A stretch of DNA of 64,000 nt from Clostridiales bacterium (GTDB taxonomy: Bacteria > Bacillota > Clostridia > Oscillospirales > Acutalibacteraceae): assembly GCA_019422525.1 (NCBI GenBank), contig JAHZDE010000010.1:31110-95109 (forward strand), read 5' to 3'. The stretch's first letter is position 1; each line of letters opens with the position of its first letter. Under the pieces are notes generated by a model. The model was not told the origin of the DNA, searched no databases, and saw nothing but the letters and a program-made list of their open reading frames with translations. The translations under genes were made by a program, and so were the position numbers. Shown here piece by piece: positions 1 to 8,741 of the stretch.

Positions 1-2046
1 AACGCTTTCGGAGGTATACTTCTTTACCGTGTAACTCTTTTCCGAACTGCCCGTATCCACTACAAATTTGACAGCTTCCCGAGTGCTGTCCGTAATGGCC
101 GTCAAATTAACGGATTTACCGGCCAACACTACATTGGGGTCACTGTAGACTGATTTGACAGGGGATGCCGCCGTGACAGTCACTTTACAAGTCGCTTTGG
201 CGTCTCCTGCAGAAGCGGTGATCGTTGCAGTACCAGGCGCCACGCCGTAGATATATCCGTTTTGAACAGTGGCAACCTTAGTGTTGCTGCTGCTCCAACT
301 GACATTCAGGCCGGACATGGAAACCGACGCTGTCGTATAAATGGTGGACAGTGCCGGGATAGAAGCACTGGTTTGAGACAGTGTGATGGAAATTCCACTG
401 CCACTGACAGACTGGACATACTCTGTGGAAACATAGCCCTTGGTTCCACTGGAATCCTGTACCTGGAACCAGTCATCGTTGGAATCATTCAGTACGGTAA
501 GCACGGTTCCAGACGGCAAGGTGCGGATAACGGAATAGTTCATTCCAGGACCGGTACGGAAATTCAAAGCCGTAGTCGTGCGGACATATTTCTTTTCCGG
601 TGTAGGGGTAGGAGTCGGTGTGGGGGTCGGGGTCGGCGTTGGAGTGGGAGAAGAAGTAAAAGTCAAATATTCCTTACTGCACCAGCCCTGTACGCCTGTT
701 GAAGTTTTCACTTTGGCCCATTCTTTATTGCTGTTGTCCAACACCGTGACGGTTGACCCTTTGGGGATAGTCATAATTACATCATAGGAAAGACCTGCCC
801 CTTTTCGGAGGTTCAAATAATCGGTGGTTTTTGCAACGAGTGTAGTGGTACTGCTACCAGAACCATCAGAAAAATCCAAATATTCCTTACTGCACCAGCC
901 TTGACGGCCATCACGGGTTTCTACTTGCGCCCAGCTTTTATTGCTGCTGTTGTCCAGCACTGTGACGGTGTCGCCCTTTGCCATGGTAATAATTACACTG
1001 TAAGAAGTACTGGGACCAGTACGAAGATTCAAATAATCGGTGGTTTTTGCTGTCCCGGTCGGTTTTGGGGTTGGAGTTGGCGTCGGGGTGGGCTTTGGGG
1101 TTGAAGAAGGCGTGCTGCCAAAAGTCAGATACTCTTTGCTGCACCAGCCCTGTACGCCTGTTGAAGTTTTCACTTTGGCCCATTCTTTATTGCTGTTATC
1201 CAGCACCGTGACGGTTGACCCTTTCGGGATGGTCATAATTACATCATAGGAAAGTCCCGCCCCTTTCCGAAGGTTGAGGTAATCCGTTGTCTTCGCCGAG
1301 GTTGTCGTGGTAGTAGAAGAGCTGCCGGAAATGTCCAGATACTCCTTACTGCACCATCCCTGAAGGCCCGAAGAAGTTTGTACCTTGGCCCAATTTTTAT
1401 CGCTGTTGTCCAGCACTGTAACAGTAGTACCCTTAGCAAGTGTTACAATCACTCCATAAGAAGTTCCAGCTCCCTTGCGGAGATTGAGGTAGTCCGTAGT
1501 TTTGGCGGTCGTTTTACTTGTACTGGAAGAGCTGCCTGAGCTTCCGGAAATCTGCAAATATTCCCGGCTGCACCAACCTTGTGTACCAGCGGCAGTTTTT
1601 ACCTTCACCCAATCTGAGTTGCTGTTGTCTAACACTGTGACCGTTGTGCCCTTGGGTATGGTCAAAATAACATTATAAGAAAGTCCCGCTCCTTTACGGA
1701 GATTGAGATAATCTGTGGTTTTGGCGGTCGTTGTACTGGAGGAACTGCTGGAGCTGCCAGAAATCTGCACATACTCCCGGCTGCACCAACCTTGACTTCC
1801 TCCAGAGGTTTTCACTTTTATCCATTCATCATCACTGTCGTCCAAGACCGTAACAGTGGTGCCTTTTTCCAATGTAAACAATACGCTGTAAGAGGTACCT
1901 GGTCCGGTACGGAGATTGAGGTAATCAGTTGTTTTGGCTGTAGACGCAGCCAAAACACTGTTTCCCGAAAAGGAAACAGTAATAATGGACATGGTACAAA
2001 TTGCGGAGAGAAACCAAGCCATTATTTTTTTTCGGTTCTTCTTCAT
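1..2046 (-). CDS. Secreted SH3b-repeat / Big-domain protein (3' end outside window)
   Basis: The frame starts at ATG 2046 behind an AGGAGG site (2053-2058) and stays open for 682 codons to the window edge, so the C-terminus is missing. Residues 1 to about 28 form a signal peptide (KKNRKK, then a hydrophobic core). Seven bacterial SH3 domains follow, each with the signature LNLR..G near its start; the first six end in GWCS(R/K)EY and the seventh in GYVSTEY. Two Pro-Thr linkers (about 1060-1110 and 597-655) separate groups of domains. After the last SH3b (about 421-590) comes a Big-2-like immunoglobulin fold containing APGTATITA. SH3b domains usually bind peptidoglycan, so this is probably a wall-associated protein; any catalytic domain would lie beyond the edge. 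Domain calls are by motif, not by search. Confidence 0.85.
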   Translation of the reverse strand, partial: MKKNRKKIMAWFLSAICTMSIITVSFSGNSVLAASTAKTTDYLNLRTGPGTSYSVLFTLEKGTTVTVLDDSDDEWIKVKTSGGSQGWCSREYVQISGSSSSSSSTTTAKTTDYLNLRKGAGLSYNVILTIPKGTTVTVLDNSNSDWVKVKTAAGTQGWCSREYLQISGSSGSSSSTSKTTAKTTDYLNLRKGAGTSYGVIVTLAKGTTVTVLDNSDKNWAKVQTSSGLQGWCSKEYLDISGSSSTTTTTSAKTTDYLNLRKGAGLSYDVIMTIPKGSTVTVLDNSNKEWAKVKTSTGVQGWCSKEYLTFGSTPSSTPKPTPTPTPTPKPTGTAKTTDYLNLRTGPSTSYSVIITMAKGDTVTVLDNSSNKSWAQVETRDGRQGWCSKEYLDFSDGSGSSTTTLVAKTTDYLNLRKGAGLSYDVIMTIPKGSTVTVLDNSNKEWAKVKTSTGVQGWCSKEYLTFTSSPTPTPTPTPTPTPTPTPEKKYVRTTTALNFRTGPGMNYSVIRTLPSGTVLTVLNDSNDDWFQVQDSSGTKGYVSTEYVQSVSGSGISITLSQTSASIPALSTIYTTASVSMSGLNVSWSSSNTKVATVQNGYIYGVAPGTATITASAGDAKATCKVTVTAASPVKSVYSDPNVVLAGKSVNLTAITDSTREAVKFVVDTGSSEKSYTVKKYTSESV
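421..1940 (-). repeat. Array of seven SH3b-coding repeats
   Basis: Seven related units of about 170-230 bp lie at roughly 1770-1940, 1550-1720, 1330-1500, 1120-1290, 870-1050, 660-830 and 421-590. The middle units are nearly identical over long stretches, which suggests recent duplication or ongoing homogenisation. The first and last units differ most. Confidence 0.8.
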
Positions 2047-2187
2047 TTTCTTCCTCCTGACATAATAATTCGTTCGTTTTGCACCAAAACCTACTGTCTG
2101 GTGACAAAAAACAATAATATGTATTCTATTATAATAGTTCCCTTCCCATACTGCAACCCCCAAAAGGGAATTTATGTAAACAAACCG

Positions 2188-2225
2188 AAAAAGCGGTACG
2201 ATTCAAACGAACCATACCGCTTTTT
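2188..2225 (-). terminator. Rho-independent terminator of the anti-sigma gene
   Basis: Inverted repeat with 11-bp arms (2188-2198 and 2215-2225, core AGCGGTA) lying 2 bp past the stop of the anti-sigma gene, with a T-run on the minus strand. Confidence 0.8.
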
Positions 2226-2227
2226 GT

Positions 2228-3031
2228 TTAGGAATGATGATTGCCATTTTCATTTTTTCCCCATTGATGTCCCTTTTCTTCCTCCTCTTCGTGATGGTGA
2301 GGAGAAGAAGGAACAGCAGAAGAGGTGCTTTCGGAAACGGAAGAGGAAGAATCAGAGGAAGTATTACCAGAAGCATCTTGCAGCAGCTGCATGAGTTCCT
2401 TCATGGACATATGACTGCATTCTTCCGGTGTGATGGAGACACCGGCTTGCAACAGCTGCTGATAGAGTTGATAACGTCCTGTGGAAAGGCCAGCTTCGTG
2501 AGCCTCGTGAACGGTTTCGCTCTGGGCGGAGTGGCAGGTGCCGTGATTCTCTGCATAACCCTGACAGCTTTCAATTCCGGCGGTCAACTCTTCCTCTTTT
2601 CCAGAATCAGAGGAAACCGTGAAAACAAGCTTTGCTCCATCTTTGGCCAGACAGTCTTCCATGGCATCGTTTGACAAAATCGTTTCCACCGCTTGGGTAT
2701 AGGAGAGATTATATAAATCCAGTGTTTCCGCAATGGCTGCCCCGTCCTCGTTGTATCCCTCAAAGGCAATCACCCGGTCAAACACATTCAGCTCCAGCTC
2801 GATAGAAGGATTTACATCTACACTGATATAGGAAACCGGGGTGGTGTACAGCCCATAGAAAAGGAATCCTGCTGCCACAAGCACAATGGCCGCACAGGCT
2901 GCTGCCCAAGCCCTGACATGGCTTTTATGTTTCTGCCGTCGGGCAATTTCTTTTTGCAGAAAGGAAACTGTATTTTCTTTTAGGTCCTCTTCTGCCCGAA
3001 CAGGCCCAAAGGCTTTTTGGATAGGATTCAT
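2228..3031 (-). CDS. RsgI-like membrane anti-sigma factor
   Basis: 267 aa. It is predicted to hold the upstream ECF sigma factor inactive at the membrane. The N-terminal ~40 residues are cytoplasmic and basic, one membrane span lies at about 43-63, and the extracytoplasmic part opens with YISVDVNPSIELELN, the hallmark of the RsgI middle domain. The C-terminus is low complexity (Ser-rich, then HHHEEEEEK and His/Asn). Its ATG overlaps the TGA of the sigma gene (ATGA at 3028-3031), so translation is coupled, as expected of a sigma/anti-sigma pair. The signal sensed by the outer domain is unknown; the His/Glu tail could bind metal, which is only a guess. Confidence 0.8.
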   Translation of the reverse strand: MNPIQKAFGPVRAEEDLKENTVSFLQKEIARRQKHKSHVRAWAAACAAIVLVAAGFLFYGLYTTPVSYISVDVNPSIELELNVFDRVIAFEGYNEDGAAIAETLDLYNLSYTQAVETILSNDAMEDCLAKDGAKLVFTVSSDSGKEEELTAGIESCQGYAENHGTCHSAQSETVHEAHEAGLSTGRYQLYQQLLQAGVSITPEECSHMSMKELMQLLQDASGNTSSDSSSSVSESTSSAVPSSPHHHEEEEEKGHQWGKNENGNHHS

Positions 3032-3504
3032 CCCCAGTCACCTCCCAACTGCTGCCGGAGCAGCTCCCGTCCTCTGGCGAGCCAAGTATAGACGGTATTT
3101 TCCTTTTTTTGCAGAATTTCGGCAATTTCCGCCGCCGTATAGCCCTCATAATAATGCAGGTAGATGGCGTCTTTATATTTGGCCGGAAGGCTGAGCACTG
3201 CTTGCAGTACTTCCCGGTTTTCGCTGTTCCCTGCACTCAGCTCTTCGGCAGTTTCCAGTGGGACAGTATTTCTCCGGAATAAGCTTCGAAGCACATCCCG
3301 GCAGGCATTGACTGTCACCCGGACAAACCATGCCTTTTCATGCTCTGCACTTTGAAACGTACCGGAATACAGCAGATATTTTAAAAACACCGTTTGAAAA
3401 ATATCCTCCGTATCCTGCCGGTTCTTTACATGCAGGGCACAAATCCGCCGTACCAGATCGGCATATGTTTCCACCGCCCGGGTGGCCTCCTCTTCTGTCC
3501 TCAT
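3028..3504 (-). CDS. ECF-type RNA polymerase sigma factor
   Basis: 158 aa, the usual size of a group 4 sigma factor. Region 2 is visible in TEDIFQTVFLKYL and KAWFVRVTVNACRDVLRS, and region 4 as an HTH in YTAAEIAEILQKKENTVYTWLARGR. There is no region 1 or 3. It lies 10 bp after a Cys-rich secreted protein gene and overlaps the anti-sigma gene by 4 bp, so the three genes form one unit. The usual inference is that the sigma factor transcribes its own operon in response to an envelope signal. A promoter motif could not be assigned confidently upstream of 4171. Confidence 0.88.
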   Translation of the reverse strand: MRTEEEATRAVETYADLVRRICALHVKNRQDTEDIFQTVFLKYLLYSGTFQSAEHEKAWFVRVTVNACRDVLRSLFRRNTVPLETAEELSAGNSENREVLQAVLSLPAKYKDAIYLHYYEGYTAAEIAEILQKKENTVYTWLARGRELLRQQLGGDWG

Positions 3505-3514
3505 GACTGTTCAT

Positions 3515-4171
3515 TTACTTCCTTCCCTGATGGCAGCCATTCCCGCTGCCGCAGTCTTCGCCGTGATACCGGTATTGTGCACCTTCTCCGTCACAATTTC
3601 CACCGTTAGGGCAATTTTCACGATAAGGGCAGCTCACGGCAGCGTTCTGGGAAGACGTACTGTTGTCTGTCGTGCTGCCACCCCGGTACTGCGCGCCGTT
3701 TCCATCACAATCAGGCGTTCCATCACAGTTTCCACCATTGGGGCAGTTTTCATGATAAGGGCAACTTACTGTCGTACTCTGAGAAGAAGTCCCACTGTCT
3801 GTGGTGCTGCCGCCCCGATATTGGGTACCATTTCCATCACAATCGGGCGTTCCGTCACAGTTTCCATCGTTAGGGCAATCTTCGTGATAAGGGCAGCTCA
3901 CTGTCGCGCTCTGAGAAGAAGTACTGCTGCTTGTCGTACTGCCACCCCGGTACTGTACACCATCTCCATCACAATCGGGCGTTCCGTCACAATTTCCATC
4001 GTTAGGGCAATCTTCGTGATAAGGACAGCTTGCGGCTGTACTTTGAGAAGATGATGTCGCCGTATTTGCGGAAACCGGTGCAGCAAGAGTACCACCATTC
4101 ACTGCGGAAACCGTCAGGGCTCCTCCTGCCAAAACCATAGCGGCTAATGCAACCAATATCAACTTTTTCAT
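3515..4171 (-). CDS. Secreted Cys-rich tandem-repeat protein of unknown function
   Basis: 218 aa. A signal peptide covers residues 1 to about 23 (MKKLILVALAAMVLAGGALT). From residue 48 there are three 44-residue repeats and a shortened fourth. Each has the core CPYHEDCPNDGNCDG followed in the first three by TPDCDGxGxQYRGG and a Ser/Thr-rich spacer. The Cys-plus-Asp/Asn spacing suggests calcium or metal binding, or disulfide knots, but I recognise no family. The C-terminus adds HGEDCGSGNGCHQGRK. It is the first gene of the sigma/anti-sigma operon and so may be the target, or the sensor partner, of that system. RBS AGGAGGT at about 4177-4183. Confidence 0.75.
   Translation of the reverse strand: MKKLILVALAAMVLAGGALTVSAVNGGTLAAPVSANTATSSSQSTAASCPYHEDCPNDGNCDGTPDCDGDGVQYRGGSTTSSSTSSQSATVSCPYHEDCPNDGNCDGTPDCDGNGTQYRGGSTTDSGTSSQSTTVSCPYHENCPNGGNCDGTPDCDGNGAQYRGGSTTDNSTSSQNAAVSCPYRENCPNGGNCDGEGAQYRYHGEDCGSGNGCHQGRK
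3635..4030 (-). repeat. Three tandem 132-bp repeats in the Cys-rich gene
   Basis: Units at about 3899-4030, 3767-3898 and 3635-3766, with a shorter fourth below 3635. They keep the frame exactly (44 codons each) and are highly similar at DNA level, so copy number is likely to vary between strains. Confidence 0.8.
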
Positions 4172-4266
4172 CGTGCATACCTCCTGAATGTTCTTAGTTT
4201 TTGTGCTTCTATAAGTCCATACGTTTCAGGAAGGCAAATCCTTTCACGATTTTTAAAAAAATTTTT

Positions 4267-5004
4267 TTATTCTCCCTGCACCCAGTTTTCAACATCTTCT
4301 ATGAGTTCCAACACCTTAAACCGGACCTCATACCCCTCTCCCTGTACAATCTCCAGTTCTTCTCCAGTCAAAACGTCCTCCAACTGGGCGGAATCCTCCG
4401 AAGCTGGGATGCATAGAGACGGAAACAGCACACACCACCAGTTGTGCCCCTCTGCTTCTCCAATTTTAATTTGCAGCGCCTCATAGGTTCCCGCCGGAAG
4501 CGTCACATTCCCATAAACACGGGTGGAAAAAGCGGTGGGAGTCAGTTCCATGGTCACGGGGTAGTCATAGCCTCTTTTGGCCACTTCGTCCTGCGCAGCC
4601 TGTAAAAGCTGGGGCATGGCCTGCATAACCCGTTCTTCCGCTTCCTGCAAATCCGTCACGCCGTCCAGCAGGCCGGAACTTTCCTGTAAAATCCGGTCCC
4701 GCACCTGTAGTTTCAGGGTCTGGTCTTCCTGGGAATCGGAATTTGCCAGCACATGCAGCCGTAACACCCGCTGGGATACGTCCTGGCATTGGGCGGCAAA
4801 GCCCGAAAAGCTGAAAAGAATTGCCAGAAAAAGCCCCACAGCCAGTGCCTTTTCCCAAAGCTTCCAACGATATTTTCTGTTGCGTGCCTGACGGCGCTGC
4901 TCTGCATTTCGATAAGTATGAGATTGTTTCACCAAAAAAGCCATCCTTTCCAAATCCAAATATCGGTTGGAAAAAGTATGGCTCATTTTGGAAAAAATAT
5001 ACAA
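4267..5004 (-). CDS. spoIIR: Stage II sporulation protein R
   Basis: SpoIIR is made in the forespore and signals across the membrane to SpoIIGA, so that pro-sigma-E is processed in the mother cell. The signatures are RLHVLANSDSQEDQ followed by LKLQVRD, and further on LPAGTYEALQIKIGEAEGHN with WWCVLFPSLC. One hydrophobic segment (about residues 48-67) precedes them. The longest frame opens at TTG 5004, and shorter starts exist at ATG 4986 and ATG 4944. None has an ideal ribosome site, so the N-terminus is uncertain by up to 20 residues. It shows that the host belongs to a sporulating lineage. Confidence 0.92.
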   Translation of the reverse strand: MYIFSKMSHTFSNRYLDLERMAFLVKQSHTYRNAEQRRQARNRKYRWKLWEKALAVGLFLAILFSFSGFAAQCQDVSQRVLRLHVLANSDSQEDQTLKLQVRDRILQESSGLLDGVTDLQEAEERVMQAMPQLLQAAQDEVAKRGYDYPVTMELTPTAFSTRVYGNVTLPAGTYEALQIKIGEAEGHNWWCVLFPSLCIPASEDSAQLEDVLTGEELEIVQGEGYEVRFKVLELIEDVENWVQGE

Positions 5005-5034
5005 CTGGCTCTAAAACTCCAAATGATTTTCCGA

Positions 5035-5892
5035 TTATAGAGACATTTCTCCCATGGGCGAAACCACCCAGGTGTCTCCCATCCGGCGGATTTTTTCGCC
5101 CGCATTCCGGGCTTCTTCCTCCTGCCGGAACAGGCCGAATACCACCGAGCCGCTTCCGGTCATGCAGGCGCCCAGTGCGCCAAGCTGTTTCATCCCGGTA
5201 GTAATTTCCCGGATTTCGGGAATATGCAAAATTTCCTGAAACCGGTTTCCTAAACATCCCGCCACCATTTCGAGCCGCCCGGTTTCCAGTGCCCGGAGCA
5301 TGGCGGGAGTCTTTTCTGGAACCGCCGGAGAACTATCTGCCTGTCGAAACGCCTGAGGTGTACTGACCCCTATCGGGGGCTTGCAAAGCAAAATACTGCA
5401 CCGGGGCAAAGGCGCTGCCGGTGTGAGCCGTTCTCCAATCCCTTCGGCCTTCATGGTTCCGCCGGTAATGCAGAAAGGAACGTCCGCCCCAATCCGCGCT
5501 CCCAGTGCTCGAAGCTCCCGAGCGGTAAGCCTCGTTTGAAACGCGCGGTTTAATAGCCGTAGCGCAGCGGCTGCATCACTGCTGCCACCTCCCATTCCTG
5601 CCTGAGAAGGAGTCCGCTTGGTAACCGTGAAAGACACACCGTATGCAGAAATACCGCAGCTGTCAAAAAAAGCCCGGGCTGCTTTCCAAACAATGTTGTC
5701 CGGCCCAGAAGGCGCCGCTTCACCGCAGTCCACCCGGATTCCGGGATTTTCCGGCTCCATCCGCAGGGTTACGTCGTCATGCAGGGATACCGACTGCATG
5801 ACCATGGACAGGCTGTGATAGCCGTTTGGCAGCTTTCCCAGAATATCCAGTGTCAGATTGATTTTGGCATAGGCAGGTTCCGTCCATTCCAT
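5035..5892 (-). CDS. ispE: 4-diphosphocytidyl-2-C-methyl-D-erythritol kinase
   Basis: 285 aa GHMP kinase of the non-mevalonate isoprenoid pathway; it phosphorylates CDP-methylerythritol at the 2-hydroxyl. Visible motifs are AKINLTLDI at the N-terminus (Lys10), the ATP loop PSQAGMGGGSSDAA (95-108) and GADVPFC with the catalytic Asp (Asp137). Length is typical. Start ATG 5892 has GGGGAGA just upstream. It lies 17 bp after a DUF362 ferredoxin-like gene and just upstream of spoIIR, all on the minus strand and possibly one transcript. Confidence 0.95.
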   Translation of the reverse strand: MEWTEPAYAKINLTLDILGKLPNGYHSLSMVMQSVSLHDDVTLRMEPENPGIRVDCGEAAPSGPDNIVWKAARAFFDSCGISAYGVSFTVTKRTPSQAGMGGGSSDAAAALRLLNRAFQTRLTARELRALGARIGADVPFCITGGTMKAEGIGERLTPAAPLPRCSILLCKPPIGVSTPQAFRQADSSPAVPEKTPAMLRALETGRLEMVAGCLGNRFQEILHIPEIREITTGMKQLGALGACMTGSGSVVFGLFRQEEEARNAGEKIRRMGDTWVVSPMGEMSL

Positions 5893-5909
5893 TAGGCGTC
5901 TCTCCCCTT

Positions 5910-7049
5910 TTAAAAATTAAACAGCGAAAACCGTTTGATGTCGATGACGTGGGCCGGGCACATTTCATGGCAACAATAGCAGCGGATACACCGGCTGTAA
6001 TCGATGTGGGCTTTTTTCGGCTTTCCTTCCAGCGTGATGGTGTGCTGGGGGCAGCTTTCGGCACATTTGCCGCAGCCCACGCAAAAAGCGGTTTTGATTT
6101 TGGGATAAGGCGTAGCGATTTTGGTGGCTACCGGCTGCATAAACTTGGGAAGCCGCTCAATAAAATTACTGGTTTTAGATTCCGGCTGCAAAAAGTCATC
6201 GGCCAAAAACTCCTGCGGTTTGCTCATTGGGAAAGAAAGCTCCTCGATTGAGGAAGGACACAATCCCCGAGACGCCGCATCCCGAAGCATTAGAACGTCC
6301 ATGGGCTCCATATTCATCATGGCAGCACAAGCCATATCCACCGCATAAGGGTTACGGCTGGACGCCAACACCCCCATAAACCGGGGATTCCCGCCGGTGG
6401 GGCCGTTACCCTCCATGGCGATGATACCGTCCACAAAGCTGACTGCCGGCTTGATGAGCTGGCACAAGTCCACCAGCATTTCATGAAAGGCCGGCTTGTC
6501 CGGAAACCGGCAGTGAAATTCCGGCTTCATCAATCCCGGCACCGTACCAAACAGATTTTTTACCGCACCGCTGAGCATGGTCATACAGTGAGATTTCATT
6601 TTTGCAATATCCACCACCAAATCTGCTTTGGCAATGGGTGTGATGATGGGAAACAGCCGGGAACGCTTTCCTTCGGGAAACTGCATCATCTGATGGGAGC
6701 AATCAAAATTTAAGGGAATCCCAAACTGCTGGGACATCTTATCATAACCGCAGGCTGCATAAATGCTTTTCAGCGCTGCCGGAGTGTACAATCCACCTGG
6801 ACTTTCAGCCACCAGCACCTCGGCTCCCAGTTCTCGCAGATGCACCGCCACTGCCGCCGTTACCAGCGGATGGGTGGCAATGCCGGAATCCGGGCCTGCC
6901 TTTACCACCAAATTTGGCTTAATCACCACATGCATACCCGGGCGAATCATTTTATCCATTTCCATAGCCTGGAACTGAGCAGCTACGGTTTCACACAATG
7001 TCTCCCAATCATATTCGGAACAAGAAGACAAACATACCGTATTTTCCAT
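5910..7049 (-). CDS. DUF362 protein with two 4Fe-4S clusters
   Basis: 379 aa. Residues 1 to about 290 match the DUF362 fold (HVVIKPNLV, SGIATHPLV, KMKSHCMTMLSGAVKNLFG). The C-terminus carries two ferredoxin-type motifs, CVGCGKCAESCP and CIRCYCCHEMCP. It is cytoplasmic and presumably a redox protein; the physiological partner is unknown. Its ATG shares one base with the stop of the upstream aminotransferase gene (7049), so the two are co-translated. Aminotransferase and DUF362 neighbours are common in Clostridia, but the joint role is not established. Confidence 0.85.
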   Translation of the reverse strand: MENTVCLSSCSEYDWETLCETVAAQFQAMEMDKMIRPGMHVVIKPNLVVKAGPDSGIATHPLVTAAVAVHLRELGAEVLVAESPGGLYTPAALKSIYAACGYDKMSQQFGIPLNFDCSHQMMQFPEGKRSRLFPIITPIAKADLVVDIAKMKSHCMTMLSGAVKNLFGTVPGLMKPEFHCRFPDKPAFHEMLVDLCQLIKPAVSFVDGIIAMEGNGPTGGNPRFMGVLASSRNPYAVDMACAAMMNMEPMDVLMLRDAASRGLCPSSIEELSFPMSKPQEFLADDFLQPESKTSNFIERLPKFMQPVATKIATPYPKIKTAFCVGCGKCAESCPQHTITLEGKPKKAHIDYSRCIRCYCCHEMCPAHVIDIKRFSLFNF

Positions 7050-8218
7050 TACAGCCGCTCCATAAACCGCTCAATCCGGCGAAGGGCCTCGGTGATGTGC
7101 TTGATAGAATAGGAATAGGAAATCCGGGCAAACCCTTCCCCACAGTCTCCAAAGGCCGTTCCCGGCACTACTGCCACATGCTCATCATACAGCAGCTTTT
7201 CGCAGAATTCTTCTGAACTCAGCCCGCTCTTTTTCAGGCTGGGGAACACATAGAAGGCCCCTTCCGGCTCAAAACAGGTAAGTCCCAGCCGATTCAGTCC
7301 ATCTACAATCAACCGGCGCCGCATATCATACTGGCTGCGCATATATTCAATATCCTCGTCCCCATTGCGAAGCGCTTCTATTGCCGCATACTGGGCGGTA
7401 GTGGGGGCACTCATGATGGCATACTGGTGCAGCTTGGTCATGGGGGCAATAATTTCTTTCGGCCCCATGGCAAATCCCAAACGCCAACCAGTCATAGCAA
7501 ACATTTTGGAAAAACCGTTTACGACAATAGTACGCTCCTTCATGCCGGGCAAGGAAGAAAAGCACACATGATGCTCCTTTCCATAGGTCAACTCTCCGTA
7601 AATTTCATCGGAAAGCACCAGCAAATTATGCTCCCGCACCACCTCGGCAATGGCTTCCAGATGCTCCCGGCGCATCACCGCACCGGTGGGATTGTTGGGA
7701 TAAGGCAGGATGAGAAGCTTTGATTTGGGAGTGATTTTGCTTCGGAGCTCCTCGGCAGTCAGCCGGAACTGGTTTTCTGCTTTCGTCTCCATAATCACCG
7801 GCACGCCCTTTGCCATCTGAGTCATGGGCACATAGCACACAAAACTGGGTTCGGGAATAAGCACTTCATCGCCAGGGTTAATCAGGGCACGGATGCACAT
7901 GTCCAACGCCTCAGAACCGCCTACTGTTACCAGCACATCGGTTTTGGGTTCGTATTCCACCCCGTATTTCCGCTTCGTCCAGGCACACAGCTCTTCCCGC
8001 AGCTCTATAAATCCACGGTTAGGCGAATACCAGGTTTTTCCCTTTTCCAGCGTACGGATACCTTCTTGCCGCACATGATAGGGGGTTGAAAAATCCGGCT
8101 CTCCAATGCTCAGGGAAATCACGTTATCCATTTCGCTGGCAATATCAAAAAATCGGCGGATGCCGGAGGGTTTTATCTCTTGAACCTCTCGGTTCAAGAA
8201 AGACTGATACTCAATCAC
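7049..8218 (-). CDS. Class I/II PLP-dependent aminotransferase
   Basis: 389 aa fold-type I aminotransferase, probably acting on aromatic or aspartate-like amino acids (AspC/PatA-like); the exact substrate cannot be read from sequence. Motifs are SLSIGEPDFSTP near the N-terminus, PYPNNPTGA, DEIYGELTYG, and the PLP lysine in VNGFSKMFAMTGWRLGF. The start overlaps the 3' end of the Lrp-type regulator gene by 8 bp, and its stop overlaps the DUF362 start. The regulator may therefore control this aminotransferase in response to an amino acid. Confidence 0.9.
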   Translation of the reverse strand: MIEYQSFLNREVQEIKPSGIRRFFDIASEMDNVISLSIGEPDFSTPYHVRQEGIRTLEKGKTWYSPNRGFIELREELCAWTKRKYGVEYEPKTDVLVTVGGSEALDMCIRALINPGDEVLIPEPSFVCYVPMTQMAKGVPVIMETKAENQFRLTAEELRSKITPKSKLLILPYPNNPTGAVMRREHLEAIAEVVREHNLLVLSDEIYGELTYGKEHHVCFSSLPGMKERTIVVNGFSKMFAMTGWRLGFAMGPKEIIAPMTKLHQYAIMSAPTTAQYAAIEALRNGDEDIEYMRSQYDMRRRLIVDGLNRLGLTCFEPEGAFYVFPSLKKSGLSSEEFCEKLLYDEHVAVVPGTAFGDCGEGFARISYSYSIKHITEALRRIERFMERL

Positions 8219-8708
8219 TCCAACTGTCCCTTCTTTCGTCAGTTTCTTCGTCTACAAATGAGACGCCGCCTTCCTTATAGCGGGTCAGGAAAAAGTGGGT
8301 TGCCGTTGCCAGTACGCCGTCCAAAGGAGAAAGCCGGCGGGCTACAAACATGGCAATATCCTGCATACTCTTACCGCTGACGATAACTGCCAAATCAAAT
8401 CCGCCGGACATCAGGCTTACGCTTTCCACTTCGCTGAATGCCATAATGCGGTTTGCAACCTCGTCAAAGCCACGGTTCCGTTGGGGGCTAACCCTCAGCT
8501 CAATCAAGGCAGAAGCCCGATTTTCATCAGCTTTCTCCCAGTTAATCAGTGCCTGATAGCCTTTAATCACGCCTTTTTTCTCATAATCGGCAATGGCCTT
8601 TTCCACTTCTTCTTTCGTCGTATTCAGCATCACTGCCAGCTGTTCGCTGGAAGCCCGTGCATTTTCTTTTAAAAGCTGCAATAATCTTTCCAAAACTGAC
8701 ACCTCCAA
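8211..8708 (-). CDS. Lrp/AsnC family transcriptional regulator
   Basis: 165 aa. The N-terminal winged HTH (ERLLQLLKENARASSEQLAVMLN) is followed by an AsnC-type effector domain (about 65-145) with the Lrp core VESVSLMSGGFDLAVIVSG. Proteins of this family bind DNA as multimers and sense amino acids. RBS GGAGGTG lies just before ATG 8708. It is the first gene of the aminotransferase-DUF362 unit. Confidence 0.9.
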   Translation of the reverse strand: MEVSVLERLLQLLKENARASSEQLAVMLNTTKEEVEKAIADYEKKGVIKGYQALINWEKADENRASALIELRVSPQRNRGFDEVANRIMAFSEVESVSLMSGGFDLAVIVSGKSMQDIAMFVARRLSPLDGVLATATHFFLTRYKEGGVSFVDEETDERRDSWSD

Positions 8709-8741
8709 ATAAATTTACTGCAAATGCTCTGTTTTTTATTT

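Noticed and set aside
597..1110. Val/Gly-rich plus-strand frames in the first 1.2 kb
   Set aside because: They are the antisense of the Pro-Thr linkers and SH3b repeats of the real minus-strand gene.
3635..4030. Possible CRISPR array
   Set aside because: The repeats are contiguous, 132 bp long, in frame and part of a signal-peptide protein; there are no unique spacers.
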